Source: HGM13006 sp963650135 (GTDB taxonomy: Bacteria > Bacillota > Clostridia > Oscillospirales > Oscillospiraceae). From it: 11,010 nucleotides of DNA. Shown here one piece after another: positions 1 through 7,446 of this stretch. The notes below the pieces were generated by a model. The model saw nothing but the letters and a program-made list of their open reading frames with translations. It was not told the DNA's origin and did no database searches. The position numbers and the translations under genes are program-made. The stretch is taken from contig CAVJLG010000099.1 of assembly GCA_963650135.1 (NCBI GenBank), positions 1 through 11,010 on the forward strand, written 5' to 3'. Every line of letters begins with the position of its first letter. Within the stretch, counting starts at the first letter, position 1.

Positions 1-110
1 CCTCTAAATTTCGGGAAGCATCCATGATGGAATGTTAATTGTTCAATTCAATGAAAGTGTCCAGATAACTGGGTACATATCAACGTTCATCGTACCGAGG
101 CGGTCATTTT
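1..110. other. Intergenic stretch downstream of glgA, no gene assigned
   Basis: AT-rich flank beyond the glgA stop codon. Short minus-strand frames begin here, including one at an ATG near position 24 that runs off the window edge after about eight codons, but none has a convincing ribosome-binding site or enough length to judge. A 4-bp inverted repeat (ACCG/CGGT, about 96-106) lies near the glgA stop; it is too short to call a terminator. I see no confident promoter or RNA gene. Confidence 0.5.
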
Positions 111-1532
111 TTATTCACTTAGCAGTTTTTCATACAGCTGGATATAATCCTTAGCCGGCTGCGTCCAGGAGAAGTCCTGGGCCATGCAGCGCTTCTCTAA
201 GCCCTCCCAGGTTTCGCCGTCCTGGTAAACCGTCAGCGCGTCCGTCAGCGCCGCACGAAGGGCCTCGGGGGTATAATCCTCGAATACAAAGCCCCAGCCG
301 TCGGGATGATCCTTATCATAGGGCTTCACGGTATCCTTTAATCCGCCCGTTGCGCGAACCAGGGGCACCGCACCATAGCGCATCGCCTGGAGCTGCGCCG
401 TTCCGCAGGGCTCGATCAGCGAGGGCATCAGGAACAGGTCAATGCTGGAGAGCACCTCCGCCGCCGATGCTTCGGAATAGGAGATCACCGCCACCTGCTC
501 CGGGAACTGCGCTTCCAGCTGCTGAAGGGCTTCCTTTACGTCCCGCTTGCCGTTGCCGCAGACCACCAGTTCCGCGCCCTGCTCCAAGAACTCCGGAAGC
601 ACCTGAACCAGCAGCTCAAAGCCCTTTCGGGGCAGCAGTCGGCTGACGCAGCCCAGCACGGGAATCTCTTCCCGGACCCGCAAGCTCATATTCTCCTGCA
701 TCCAGAGCTTATTGAACACCCGCTCGTCCACACTTTCCTCATTGTAGGGCCGGTGAACATGGGGGCAGTTGAAGGGATTGATTTCATCGTGAATGCCGTT
801 TCGGATGCCCACAATCTCATGGGCGGCAATCACCCGGGACAGCTGGCCCGATGCGTCCGGCGCAGCCAGCTCCCCCGCATAGGAGGGGCTCACGGTGGTA
901 ACGCAATCGGCAATCTCAATGGCGCCCTTCATCAGGTTTACATCGCCGTCCAGCTCCAGAATCCCCTGGGAGAACAGCACGCCGGACAGGCCGAACACGT
1001 CTGTCAGGGTTTGATAGCTGAAATCCCCCTGGTATTCCACGTTGTGAATGGTAAACACCGTGCGAATGGGCCGAAGGGCAGGATTTTTCAGTACCTTATC
1101 CCGGAGATAAAACAGCACCAGCGCCGTCTGCCAGTCGTTGCAGTGCACAATATCCGGCGTCCAGTCCAAAAACCGGATGGACTCACACACGGCCTTGCTG
1201 AAAAACGCAAACCGTGCGCCGTCGTCGTGGCAGCCATAGAGTTTCCCGCGCATAAAATACACGTCGTTCTCCACAAAGTAATAGGTCACGCCCCGGAGCT
1301 CCAGCCGATACAGGCCACAATACAGGGGCTGAATGGCCACATTCAGGGTAAAATTGGTCATCAGTTCCATCCGGTCCCGATATTTCTGGGGGATGGTATC
1401 GTATAGAGGCATCATCACCCGGATATCCTGCCCCATATTTCTCACGGTCTGAGGAAACGCATAGGCTACATCGCCCAGTCCTCCGTCTTTGGCGAAGGGA
1501 AACGCCTCGCTGACTGCATAGAGAATGTTCAT
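111..1532 (-). CDS. glgA: Glycogen synthase (ADP-glucose type, GT5 family)
   Basis: Encodes a cytosolic glycosyltransferase that moves glucose from ADP-glucose onto the non-reducing end of an alpha-1,4-glucan during glycogen storage. The 473-residue product is close to the usual bacterial length of about 480. Seen in the sequence: the N-terminal KDGGLGDV nucleotide-sugar motif (residues 15-22, with Lys15 at the position known to bind ADP-glucose in this family), the VHCNDWQTAL and FTIHNVEYQG blocks of the first Rossmann domain, and the C-terminal EPCGTAQLQAMRYGA and TGGLKDTV blocks of the donor-binding domain. The segment after residue 240 (GIRNGIHDEINPF) departs slightly from the usual NGID form. 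The start is the ATG at 1532, behind a GAGGTGG site at 1536-1542; an ATG four codons upstream would overlap that site. The gene follows the fakA terminator, and no other glg gene is visible here, so it may be transcribed alone. Confidence 0.95.
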   Translation of the reverse strand: MNILYAVSEAFPFAKDGGLGDVAYAFPQTVRNMGQDIRVMMPLYDTIPQKYRDRMELMTNFTLNVAIQPLYCGLYRLELRGVTYYFVENDVYFMRGKLYGCHDDGARFAFFSKAVCESIRFLDWTPDIVHCNDWQTALVLFYLRDKVLKNPALRPIRTVFTIHNVEYQGDFSYQTLTDVFGLSGVLFSQGILELDGDVNLMKGAIEIADCVTTVSPSYAGELAAPDASGQLSRVIAAHEIVGIRNGIHDEINPFNCPHVHRPYNEESVDERVFNKLWMQENMSLRVREEIPVLGCVSRLLPRKGFELLVQVLPEFLEQGAELVVCGNGKRDVKEALQQLEAQFPEQVAVISYSEASAAEVLSSIDLFLMPSLIEPCGTAQLQAMRYGAVPLVRATGGLKDTVKPYDKDHPDGWGFVFEDYTPEALRAALTDALTVYQDGETWEGLEKRCMAQDFSWTQPAKDYIQLYEKLLSE

Positions 1533-1535
1533 ATT

Positions 1536-1542
1536 CCACCTC
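1536..1542 (-). promoter_or_regulatory. Ribosome-binding site of glgA
   Basis: The minus-strand sequence GAGGTGG stands three bases before the ATG at 1532. It excludes the upstream ATG at 1544, which would place the site inside the coding sequence. Confidence 0.75.
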
Positions 1543-1547
1543 AAACT

Positions 1548-1586
1548 GCCGTTTTCCGGCTATTTTCCCCGATTGATACGGGAAAA
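1548..1586 (-). other. Two small inverted repeats in the glgA leader
   Basis: Directly after the fakA terminator stem are a 7-bp repeat (TTTTCCC at 1563-1569 with GGGAAAA at 1580-1586, 10-nt loop) and a 4-bp repeat (GCCG/CGGC at 1548-1560). The first shares its T-tract with the terminator, so the two structures could compete. No sigma-A promoter is apparent between the terminator and glgA. A regulatory role is only an inference. Confidence 0.3.
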
Positions 1587-1619
1587 GAACCCACAGACTG
1601 CATATTGGTCTGTGGGTTC
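1583..1619 (-). terminator. Rho-independent terminator after fakA
   Basis: A perfect 12-bp inverted repeat (GAACCCACAGAC paired with GTCTGTGGGTTC, arms 1587-1598 and 1608-1619) encloses a 9-nt loop and is followed on the minus strand by four T. It starts 7 nt beyond the fakA stop codon. The T-tract is short, so some read-through into glgA is possible. Confidence 0.88.
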
Positions 1620-1626
1620 CTGCAAA

Positions 1627-3318
1627 TTACTCCGCAGAGATCAGATAATAGTATACAGGCTGTCCGCCGGAGAGCAAAGTGACCTCCGCATCCGGGCAGG
1701 TTGCACGGAAGATTTCCTCCGCTGCCTGTGCATCCTCTTCGGTGATATCCGCGCCGTAGAAGATGGTGATAAATTCGCTCTCCAGCTCCTTGGCCTTATC
1801 CGCCAGAGATTGGAGCAGCGTCTTGATGTCACGCTGAGTTCCGAACAGTGCGCCGCCGCACAGGGCCAGATAGTCGCCCTCGTTGATGGCATAGCCGTCG
1901 AAATCGGAATTCCGGGCGGCATAGGTCACCTGCATGGTGGTCACATGGGAAATGGCCTCGGTGATGACCTCCACGTTCTCCTCCACGGATGCAGAGGGGT
2001 CGAGGTTCAGCATAGCGGTAATGCCCTGGGGCACGGTGGCCGTGGGGATCACCGCCACCTGCTTGTCGCTGAGAGGCTCGCACTGCTGGGCCGCCATAAA
2101 GATGTTCTTATTGTTGGGCAGCACCAGCACCACCTCGGCAGGGGTAGCGTCAATCATCTTGAGGATGTCTTCGGTAGAGGGGTTCATGGTCTGGCCGCCG
2201 GATACGATCTGATCCACGCCCAGATCCCGGAACATGGCCGCAATGCCGTCGCCTGCGCAGACGGAAACCACGCCATATTTCTTCTCGGGCTCGGCAATCA
2301 CGCGGTCCTTGGGCTGCACTTCGCCGCGCTCCTGGGCCTCCAGCTCTTCCTCGATGGCCTCCAGGTCGTCGGTGCTCATGGCCTTCTTACCGGCTGCAAT
2401 GTCCTCGCACTGGGTGCGCATGTTTTCGATCTTTGCCAGCTCCAACACGCCGTGCTTGGCGGCTTCGGTCAGGGCCTGGCCGGGGATATCGGTGTGGACA
2501 TGGACCTTAAAGATGTCGTCGTCTTCGCCGATGACCAGGCTGTCGCCGATGCTATTCAGGTACTCGGCGTAGGCCTCCAGATCGCAGTTTTCGCCCTTAC
2601 GGACAATGAAAACGGTGTCGTAGGTAAAGGTGAAGTTGGACATATCCACCGCCACGGGAGCTTCCTCCACGGGGGCGTCGTCCTCCCCTTCCTCAATGGG
2701 ATTCCCCAGCATAGCGGCCTTCATGCCCTCGAGAATCAGGACAAAGCCCATGCCGCCTGCATCCACAACACCAGCCTTTTTCAGCACGGGATTCTGGTTG
2801 ACAGTCTCCTCCAGAGCTGCCTTTGCGCTGACAATGGCAACGTCCAGAATGGGTTCCAGCTCGTGGGTTTCGGCGCAAGCCTCCGTAGCCGCCTCGGCAG
2901 ATACCCGGGAGACGGTGAGGATGGTGCCCTCGGCAGGCTTCATAACGGCCTTATAGGCAGCCTCTACGCCCTCGGTGAGCGCACCGGCCAGATCAAAGCC
3001 GTCGGCGGTTTCCTTCCCCTTCATATACTTGGAGAAGCCCCGGAACAGCAGCGAGGTGATAACGCCGGAATTACCCCGGGCACCCCGCAGCAGGGCCGCA
3101 GCGGCAATCTCCGATACCTTACCGGCTGTTACGTCGTCACCGGCCTTGGAAAGCTCTTTGGACGCATTGCCCAGGGTCAGAGCCATATTGGTGCCGGTGT
3201 CGCCATCGGGCACGGGGAATACGTTGAGATCGTTGATTGCCTGCTTATGCTTGTCAACATTGGCGGCGGCGCTGATAAACATGGTCTTCAGCTCTGCACC
3301 GCTGATAAATTCTTTCAA
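1627..3318 (-). CDS. fakA: Fatty acid kinase, DhaL/DAK2 type (FakA, YloV)
   Basis: ATP-dependent kinase that phosphorylates fatty acids held by a FakB (DegV-family) partner, giving acyl phosphates for phospholipid synthesis; this role is known from Staphylococcus and related Firmicutes. The 563-residue product has the full three-part form. At the N-terminus is a DhaL nucleotide-binding domain with NVFPVPDGDTGTNM (residues 32-45; Asp38 and Asp40 are the expected metal ligands) and RGNSGVITS (81-89). A middle domain follows. The C-terminal domain carries the typical THVTMQ-like block (seen as SHVTTMQVTYAARNS) and ends in PVYYYLISAE. An acidic linker rich in Glu and Asp lies near residues 205-220. 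The start codon is TTG at 3318, chosen because a strong GGAGGT lies 9 nt upstream and no ATG or GTG fits before the first conserved residues. It follows asp23, the usual order (yloU-yloV in Bacillus). No fakB lies in the window. Confidence 0.95.
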   Translation of the reverse strand: MKEFISGAELKTMFISAAANVDKHKQAINDLNVFPVPDGDTGTNMALTLGNASKELSKAGDDVTAGKVSEIAAAALLRGARGNSGVITSLLFRGFSKYMKGKETADGFDLAGALTEGVEAAYKAVMKPAEGTILTVSRVSAEAATEACAETHELEPILDVAIVSAKAALEETVNQNPVLKKAGVVDAGGMGFVLILEGMKAAMLGNPIEEGEDDAPVEEAPVAVDMSNFTFTYDTVFIVRKGENCDLEAYAEYLNSIGDSLVIGEDDDIFKVHVHTDIPGQALTEAAKHGVLELAKIENMRTQCEDIAAGKKAMSTDDLEAIEEELEAQERGEVQPKDRVIAEPEKKYGVVSVCAGDGIAAMFRDLGVDQIVSGGQTMNPSTEDILKMIDATPAEVVLVLPNNKNIFMAAQQCEPLSDKQVAVIPTATVPQGITAMLNLDPSASVEENVEVITEAISHVTTMQVTYAARNSDFDGYAINEGDYLALCGGALFGTQRDIKTLLQSLADKAKELESEFITIFYGADITEEDAQAAEEIFRATCPDAEVTLLSGGQPVYYYLISAE

Positions 3319-3327
3319 GTGTGTTGC

Positions 3328-3333
3328 ACCTCC
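3328..3333 (-). promoter_or_regulatory. Ribosome-binding site deciding the TTG start of fakA
   Basis: The minus-strand sequence GGAGGT lies 9 nt before the TTG at 3318. Codons between it and TTG contain no ATG, GTG or other start, so TTG is the best supported initiation codon. Confidence 0.75.
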
Positions 3334-3335
3334 GG

Positions 3336-3354
3336 GATGGGCCCGATGCCCATC
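3336..3354 (-). other. Hairpin just upstream of the fakA ribosome-binding site
   Basis: A perfect 7-bp inverted repeat (GATGGGC/GCCCATC, 5-nt loop) in the asp23-fakA gap ends 2 nt before the GGAGGT of fakA. There is no T-tract, so it is unlikely to terminate transcription. It could tune fakA translation or mark an RNA processing point; this is inference. Confidence 0.4.
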
Positions 3355-3363
3355 GAAATCATT

Positions 3364-3391
3364 AGATCAGTCCACGCGGATTAGTCCACGC
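3364..3391 (-). repeat. Short direct repeat at the end of asp23
   Basis: GCGTGGACT occurs twice, 16 bp apart start to start: once coding the final Val-Asp of the Asp23-family protein and running into its stop, and once just after the stop. The pair is flanked by ATCAG and CTGAT, which are inverted copies. It looks like a small local duplication; no function is evident. Confidence 0.6.
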
Positions 3392-3734
3392 TGATGGAAT
3401 CAATATAGACGTTAACGGTCTTGACGGGCACGCCGGTGGACTTTGCCACCACATAGCTCACCTCATTGATAATCGCAGGACCGACGGCGGCAATATTGAT
3501 GCCATGATCCATCACCACATGAAGGTCGATGGTAACGGACTCGTCTTCATTATAGGTAACAAGCACACCCTTGCCCATGGCCTCACGCCGGAGCAGATGC
3601 ACCAGTCCATCGGTGACCGAACGGACTGCCATGCCCTTCACGCCGAAGCAGTTGGACGCAGCCATACCTGCAATATTCGTAAATACATCACTGCTGATGG
3701 TAACAACACCTTTGTCTGTTTGAAAACGCATCAT
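3381..3734 (-). CDS. Asp23/Gls24 family envelope-stress protein (YloU type)
   Basis: Small 117-residue protein of the Asp23/Gls24 family. In staphylococci Asp23 sits beneath the membrane and responds to cell-wall stress; the YloU-type member next to fakA has no settled biochemical role. Family signs are an N-terminal strand opening GVVTISSDVF, the block AGMAASNCFGVKGMA (about residues 27-41), and the C-terminal GVPVKTVNVYIDSI strand. No signal peptide or membrane segment is seen, so it is cytosolic. Two adjacent ATG codons exist (3734 and 3731); the first is taken because AAAGGAGG lies 9 nt before it. It has its own sigma-A promoter and is probably co-transcribed with fakA, 62 nt downstream. 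A 9-bp direct repeat (GCGTGGACT) spans its last codons and the bases just after the stop. Confidence 0.9.
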   Translation of the reverse strand: MMRFQTDKGVVTISSDVFTNIAGMAASNCFGVKGMAVRSVTDGLVHLLRREAMGKGVLVTYNEDESVTIDLHVVMDHGINIAAVGPAIINEVSYVVAKSTGVPVKTVNVYIDSISVD

Positions 3735-3793
3735 AAGGATTGACCTCCTTTGTCATGTGTCGCTTAGGGTGCCCTGAAAAGACACCTCAGGAT

Positions 3794-3822
3794 ATTGTAA
3801 TATATTTTTATAGAAAGCACAA
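3794..3822 (-). promoter_or_regulatory. Sigma-A promoter of asp23-fakA
   Basis: The minus strand reads TTGTGC (3817-3822), a 17-nt AT-rich spacer, then TACAAT (3794-3799). The spacing is ideal, the -10 box differs from TATAAT at one base, and the -35 box differs from TTGACA at two. The predicted leader of about 50 nt contains a 5-bp repeat (CCTGA/TCAGG, 3773-3791) before the AAAGGAGG site. The promoter lies in the 136-nt gap after gpmI, in which I see no convincing gpmI terminator. Confidence 0.75.
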
Positions 3823-3870
3823 GAGGAAATTTGCATTTTTCTGGGCACAGCAGCCCTGTTTTCTGGGAAA

Positions 3871-5435
<1,565 letters not shown>

Positions 5436-5439
<4 letters not shown>

Positions 5440-5816
5440 TTGGTAAACTCCTTTTCAAGATACTCGGCGCAGAAACGGATCAGCACCGGACATAGCTCCT
5501 TCTTCTTTTTGCCGTCCTCGCCCAGCAGCTCCTTGCAGAGCAGCGAGCCGTACTGTTCCCGGAAGGCCTTCATAAACTCCAGGGATTTGAGCGATTTCCG
5601 GTTGTTTTCGTCGCCATATTCCAGTCCCAGGGCCATCAGCGCCCCGGTCACCGCGCCGCAGACCTCGCCCCGGCGCATGCCTCCGCCGAAAAACGCGCCC
5701 AGCCGATAGGCCGTATCCGGGTCCATCTTCCATTTGTCGCAGCATGCCCCCAGCACCGCCTGGCAGCAATTGCAGCCGGATTCATGCAGCTCTGTGGCTT
5801 TCTCCTGATAAGACAT
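5436..5816 (-). CDS. C_GCAxxG_C_C family cysteine-rich protein
   Basis: A 126-residue protein of the family named for its spaced cysteine motif, thought to be a redox or metal-binding protein but without a proven reaction. The sequence shows GCNCCQAVL (residues 14-22, the family's first motif), CC at 25-26, FFGGGMRRGEVCGAVTGALMALGL (42-65, with Cys53), then Cys94, Cys109 and Cys116 near the C-terminus: nine cysteines in all. The first motif reads GCNCCQ where relatives more often have a single Cys before Gln, so one cysteine may be extra. No signal peptide or membrane helix is seen. Initiation is at the ATG of 5816, with GAGGG upstream. The stop codon overlaps the gpmI start by four bases, and a sigma-A promoter precedes the gene, so the pair forms an operon. 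Confidence 0.87.
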
Positions 5817-5860
5817 AGGGGTTCCCTCTTTCTTGGCATTATGCCGCTTTGTTTGCTCCC

Positions 5861-5889
5861 ATTGTACACGATTTATCCCCGATATACAA
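5861..5889 (-). promoter_or_regulatory. Sigma-A promoter of the cysteine-rich gene and gpmI
   Basis: The minus strand reads TTGTAT (5884-5889), a 17-nt spacer, then TACAAT (5861-5866). Spacing is ideal, and the -10 box is identical to that of the asp23 promoter. It lies just downstream of the spoIVA hairpin, so gpmI is separated from sporulation transcription. Confidence 0.72.
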
Positions 5890-5892
5890 GTA

Positions 5893-5932
5893 GAAAGCCC
5901 ATGGAATACGGCGTTTCCCGCACCCCATGGGC
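5893..5932 (-). terminator. Probable terminator after spoIVA
   Basis: An 8-bp perfect inverted repeat (GCCCATGG at 5925-5932 with CCATGGGC at 5897-5904, as read on the minus strand) starts 6 nt beyond the spoIVA stop. Its 20-nt loop can form a smaller GCG/CGC helix. It is followed only by TTTCT, a weak U-tract, so its strength is uncertain. Confidence 0.6.
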
Positions 5933-5938
5933 CAATGT

Positions 5939-7411
5939 TTACAGGATAATGCAGATCAGTCCGCCGCTGCCCTCGTTGATGATCCGGCTGATGGTCTGCC
6001 GCAGCTTCATTCTCGCGTCCTCGGGCATCCGGGACAACTTGGAGGAAAGTCCCTCGCTGACCAGCTCAAACAGGGATTTTCCGAAAATATTGCTCTCCCA
6101 GAGCTTTTCGGCGTTGCCCTCGTATTCGCTGAGCAGATAGTTCACCAGATCCTCGGACTGCTTTTCGTCCCCCACCATGGGCGTAAGCACCGTGGTGATA
6201 TCCGCCCGGAGCATATGAATGGATGGGGCCGAGGCCTTGAGCTTCACCCCGTAGCTGCCGTTTTTCCGAAGAATTTCCGGCACCTCCAAATGCATCTCAT
6301 CAGTGGTGGGCATAACGATGCCATAGCCCGTAGCCCTGACCTGCTCCAGCGCCCCGGAAATCCGGTCATATTCCCGCTTGATCTCCCCCAGCTCCCGGAG
6401 ATGGGCCATCAGCTGTCCGTCATCGCCAATCTCCATGCCCGTCTCCTGGCTGAGCACCTGATAAAACAGTGCCTCCGGGAAAATCAGGCTAATTGCCACA
6501 ATGCCGCTGCCCGGTTCGATGCTCCGAACCTCCATTTTTTCCACTCCGGCGTTTTCCGGCGCCTGGGCAAACAGCCGCTGGGTGTCCCGAAGATGATTCG
6601 CCCCCTTAGACAACTCCAGCAGGCTCTGATACAGCCCGGTTTTCAGCGGATGCCCCTCCGGCAGCGCCGTGACCCAGCCCGGCAGATAGAAGTCCAGCTC
6701 TTCCACCGGGAATTCATAGAGCAGCTGGTTTAAAATCTCCAGAATGTCCTTCTGCTCCATGGTCAGGCAGCTCACCGGCAGCACATGCACGCCATATTGG
6801 TCTTCCAGCTGCTCGGCCAGGGTTTTCGTCTCCGGGCTGTCCGGATGGGTGGAATTGAGCAGCACCACAAACGGCTTTCCGGTCTGCTTCATATCGCCAA
6901 TGGAACGGGCCTCGGGCTCCAGATAGTCCTCCCGGGGAATGTCGGTGATGCTGCCGTCTGTGGTCACCACTACGCCGATGGTGCAGTGATCCTCCATGAC
7001 CTTTTTGGTGCCCAATTCCGCCGCCTGGGTCATGGGGATCTCGTGGTCATACCAGGGGGTTGTAACCATCCGGGGCTGTCCGTCCTCCGTGCCCCCCACC
7101 GCCCCGGGCACCATATAGCCCACGGAATCAATGAGCCGGACCCGCAGCTTGGCGGTGCCGTCCGGTGAAATCTCCACCGCCTGCTCGGGAATGAATTTCG
7201 GCTCTGATGTGGTGATGGTCTTCCCGCTGCCGCTCTGGGGCAGCTCATCCCGGGCGCGCTCCCGGTGGTATACGTTGTCGATGGACGGGATCACCAGCTG
7301 CTCCATAAACCGCTTGGCAAAGGTGGATTTCCCCGTGCGTACCGGCCCCACCACAGCCAAATAGATATTTCCGTCGGTGCGCCGCCCGATCTCCTCATAG
7401 ATGCTGTTCAC
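5939..7411 (-). CDS. spoIVA: Stage IV sporulation protein A, spore-coat basement-layer ATPase
   Basis: Made in the mother cell during sporulation. SpoIVA hydrolyses ATP to polymerise on the outer forespore membrane and builds the platform on which the coat assembles; it also affects cortex formation. The 490-residue product matches the family length (492 in B. subtilis). Seen: the N-terminal IYLAVVGPVRTGKSTFAKRF block with a Walker A loop GPVRTGKST (residues 22-30), then DELPQSGSGKTITTSEPKF, the LIDSVGYMVPGA segment corresponding to a TRAFAC-type switch region, TIGVVVTTDGSITDIPR, and a C-terminal RIINEGSGGLICIIL that closely matches known SpoIVA ends. The start is GTG at 7411, with GGAGGAGAA immediately upstream; in-frame ATGs further up fall in the spacer or in the preceding gene and lack conservation. 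It sits 35 nt after sipL, which encodes its known clostridial partner. Confidence 0.97.
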   Translation of the reverse strand: MNSIYEEIGRRTDGNIYLAVVGPVRTGKSTFAKRFMEQLVIPSIDNVYHRERARDELPQSGSGKTITTSEPKFIPEQAVEISPDGTAKLRVRLIDSVGYMVPGAVGGTEDGQPRMVTTPWYDHEIPMTQAAELGTKKVMEDHCTIGVVVTTDGSITDIPREDYLEPEARSIGDMKQTGKPFVVLLNSTHPDSPETKTLAEQLEDQYGVHVLPVSCLTMEQKDILEILNQLLYEFPVEELDFYLPGWVTALPEGHPLKTGLYQSLLELSKGANHLRDTQRLFAQAPENAGVEKMEVRSIEPGSGIVAISLIFPEALFYQVLSQETGMEIGDDGQLMAHLRELGEIKREYDRISGALEQVRATGYGIVMPTTDEMHLEVPEILRKNGSYGVKLKASAPSIHMLRADITTVLTPMVGDEKQSEDLVNYLLSEYEGNAEKLWESNIFGKSLFELVSEGLSSKLSRMPEDARMKLRQTISRIINEGSGGLICIIL

Positions 7412-7414
7412 GCC

Positions 7415-7423
7415 TTCTCCTCC
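7415..7423 (-). promoter_or_regulatory. Ribosome-binding site deciding the GTG start of spoIVA
   Basis: The minus-strand sequence GGAGGAGAA ends 3 nt before GTG at 7411; its core GGAGG is 7 nt away. The resulting N-terminus (MNSIYEEIGRRTDGNIY) aligns with the known SpoIVA start region, rejecting the longer reading frame that begins inside sipL. Confidence 0.8.
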
Positions 7424-7446
7424 TTCTGGGCGTACTGCCGCCATGC

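Noticed and set aside
20..60. Possible minus-strand promoter after glgA (TGGACA-like box)
   Set aside because: No acceptable -10 box occurs at 16-18 nt, and the AT-rich sequence easily gives chance matches.
96..116. Possible plus-strand terminator (ACCG/CGGT followed by a T-run)
   Set aside because: The stem is only 4 bp and no plus-strand gene leads into it. The T-run overlaps the glgA stop region.
1640..1680. Weak promoter-like boxes (TTGCTC, TATACT) in the 3' end of fakA
   Set aside because: The -35 box matches poorly, and the bases are explained by conserved coding sequence for the PVYYYL end.
1525..3384. A 619-codon plus-strand open frame opposite fakA
   Set aside because: Its translation is His-, Gly- and Leu-rich without recognisable domains. 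It mirrors the codon structure of fakA, which is confidently coding; such antisense frames are expected in GC-rich genes.
3839..3862. Hairpin GGGC/GCCC after gpmI as a terminator
   Set aside because: Only 4 bp, and on the minus strand it is followed by AGAAAAA rather than T. On the plus strand it has TGTTTT but no gene to terminate.
5927..6733. A plus-strand frame of 268 codons opposite spoIVA
   Set aside because: Antisense shadow of spoIVA, with no family features.
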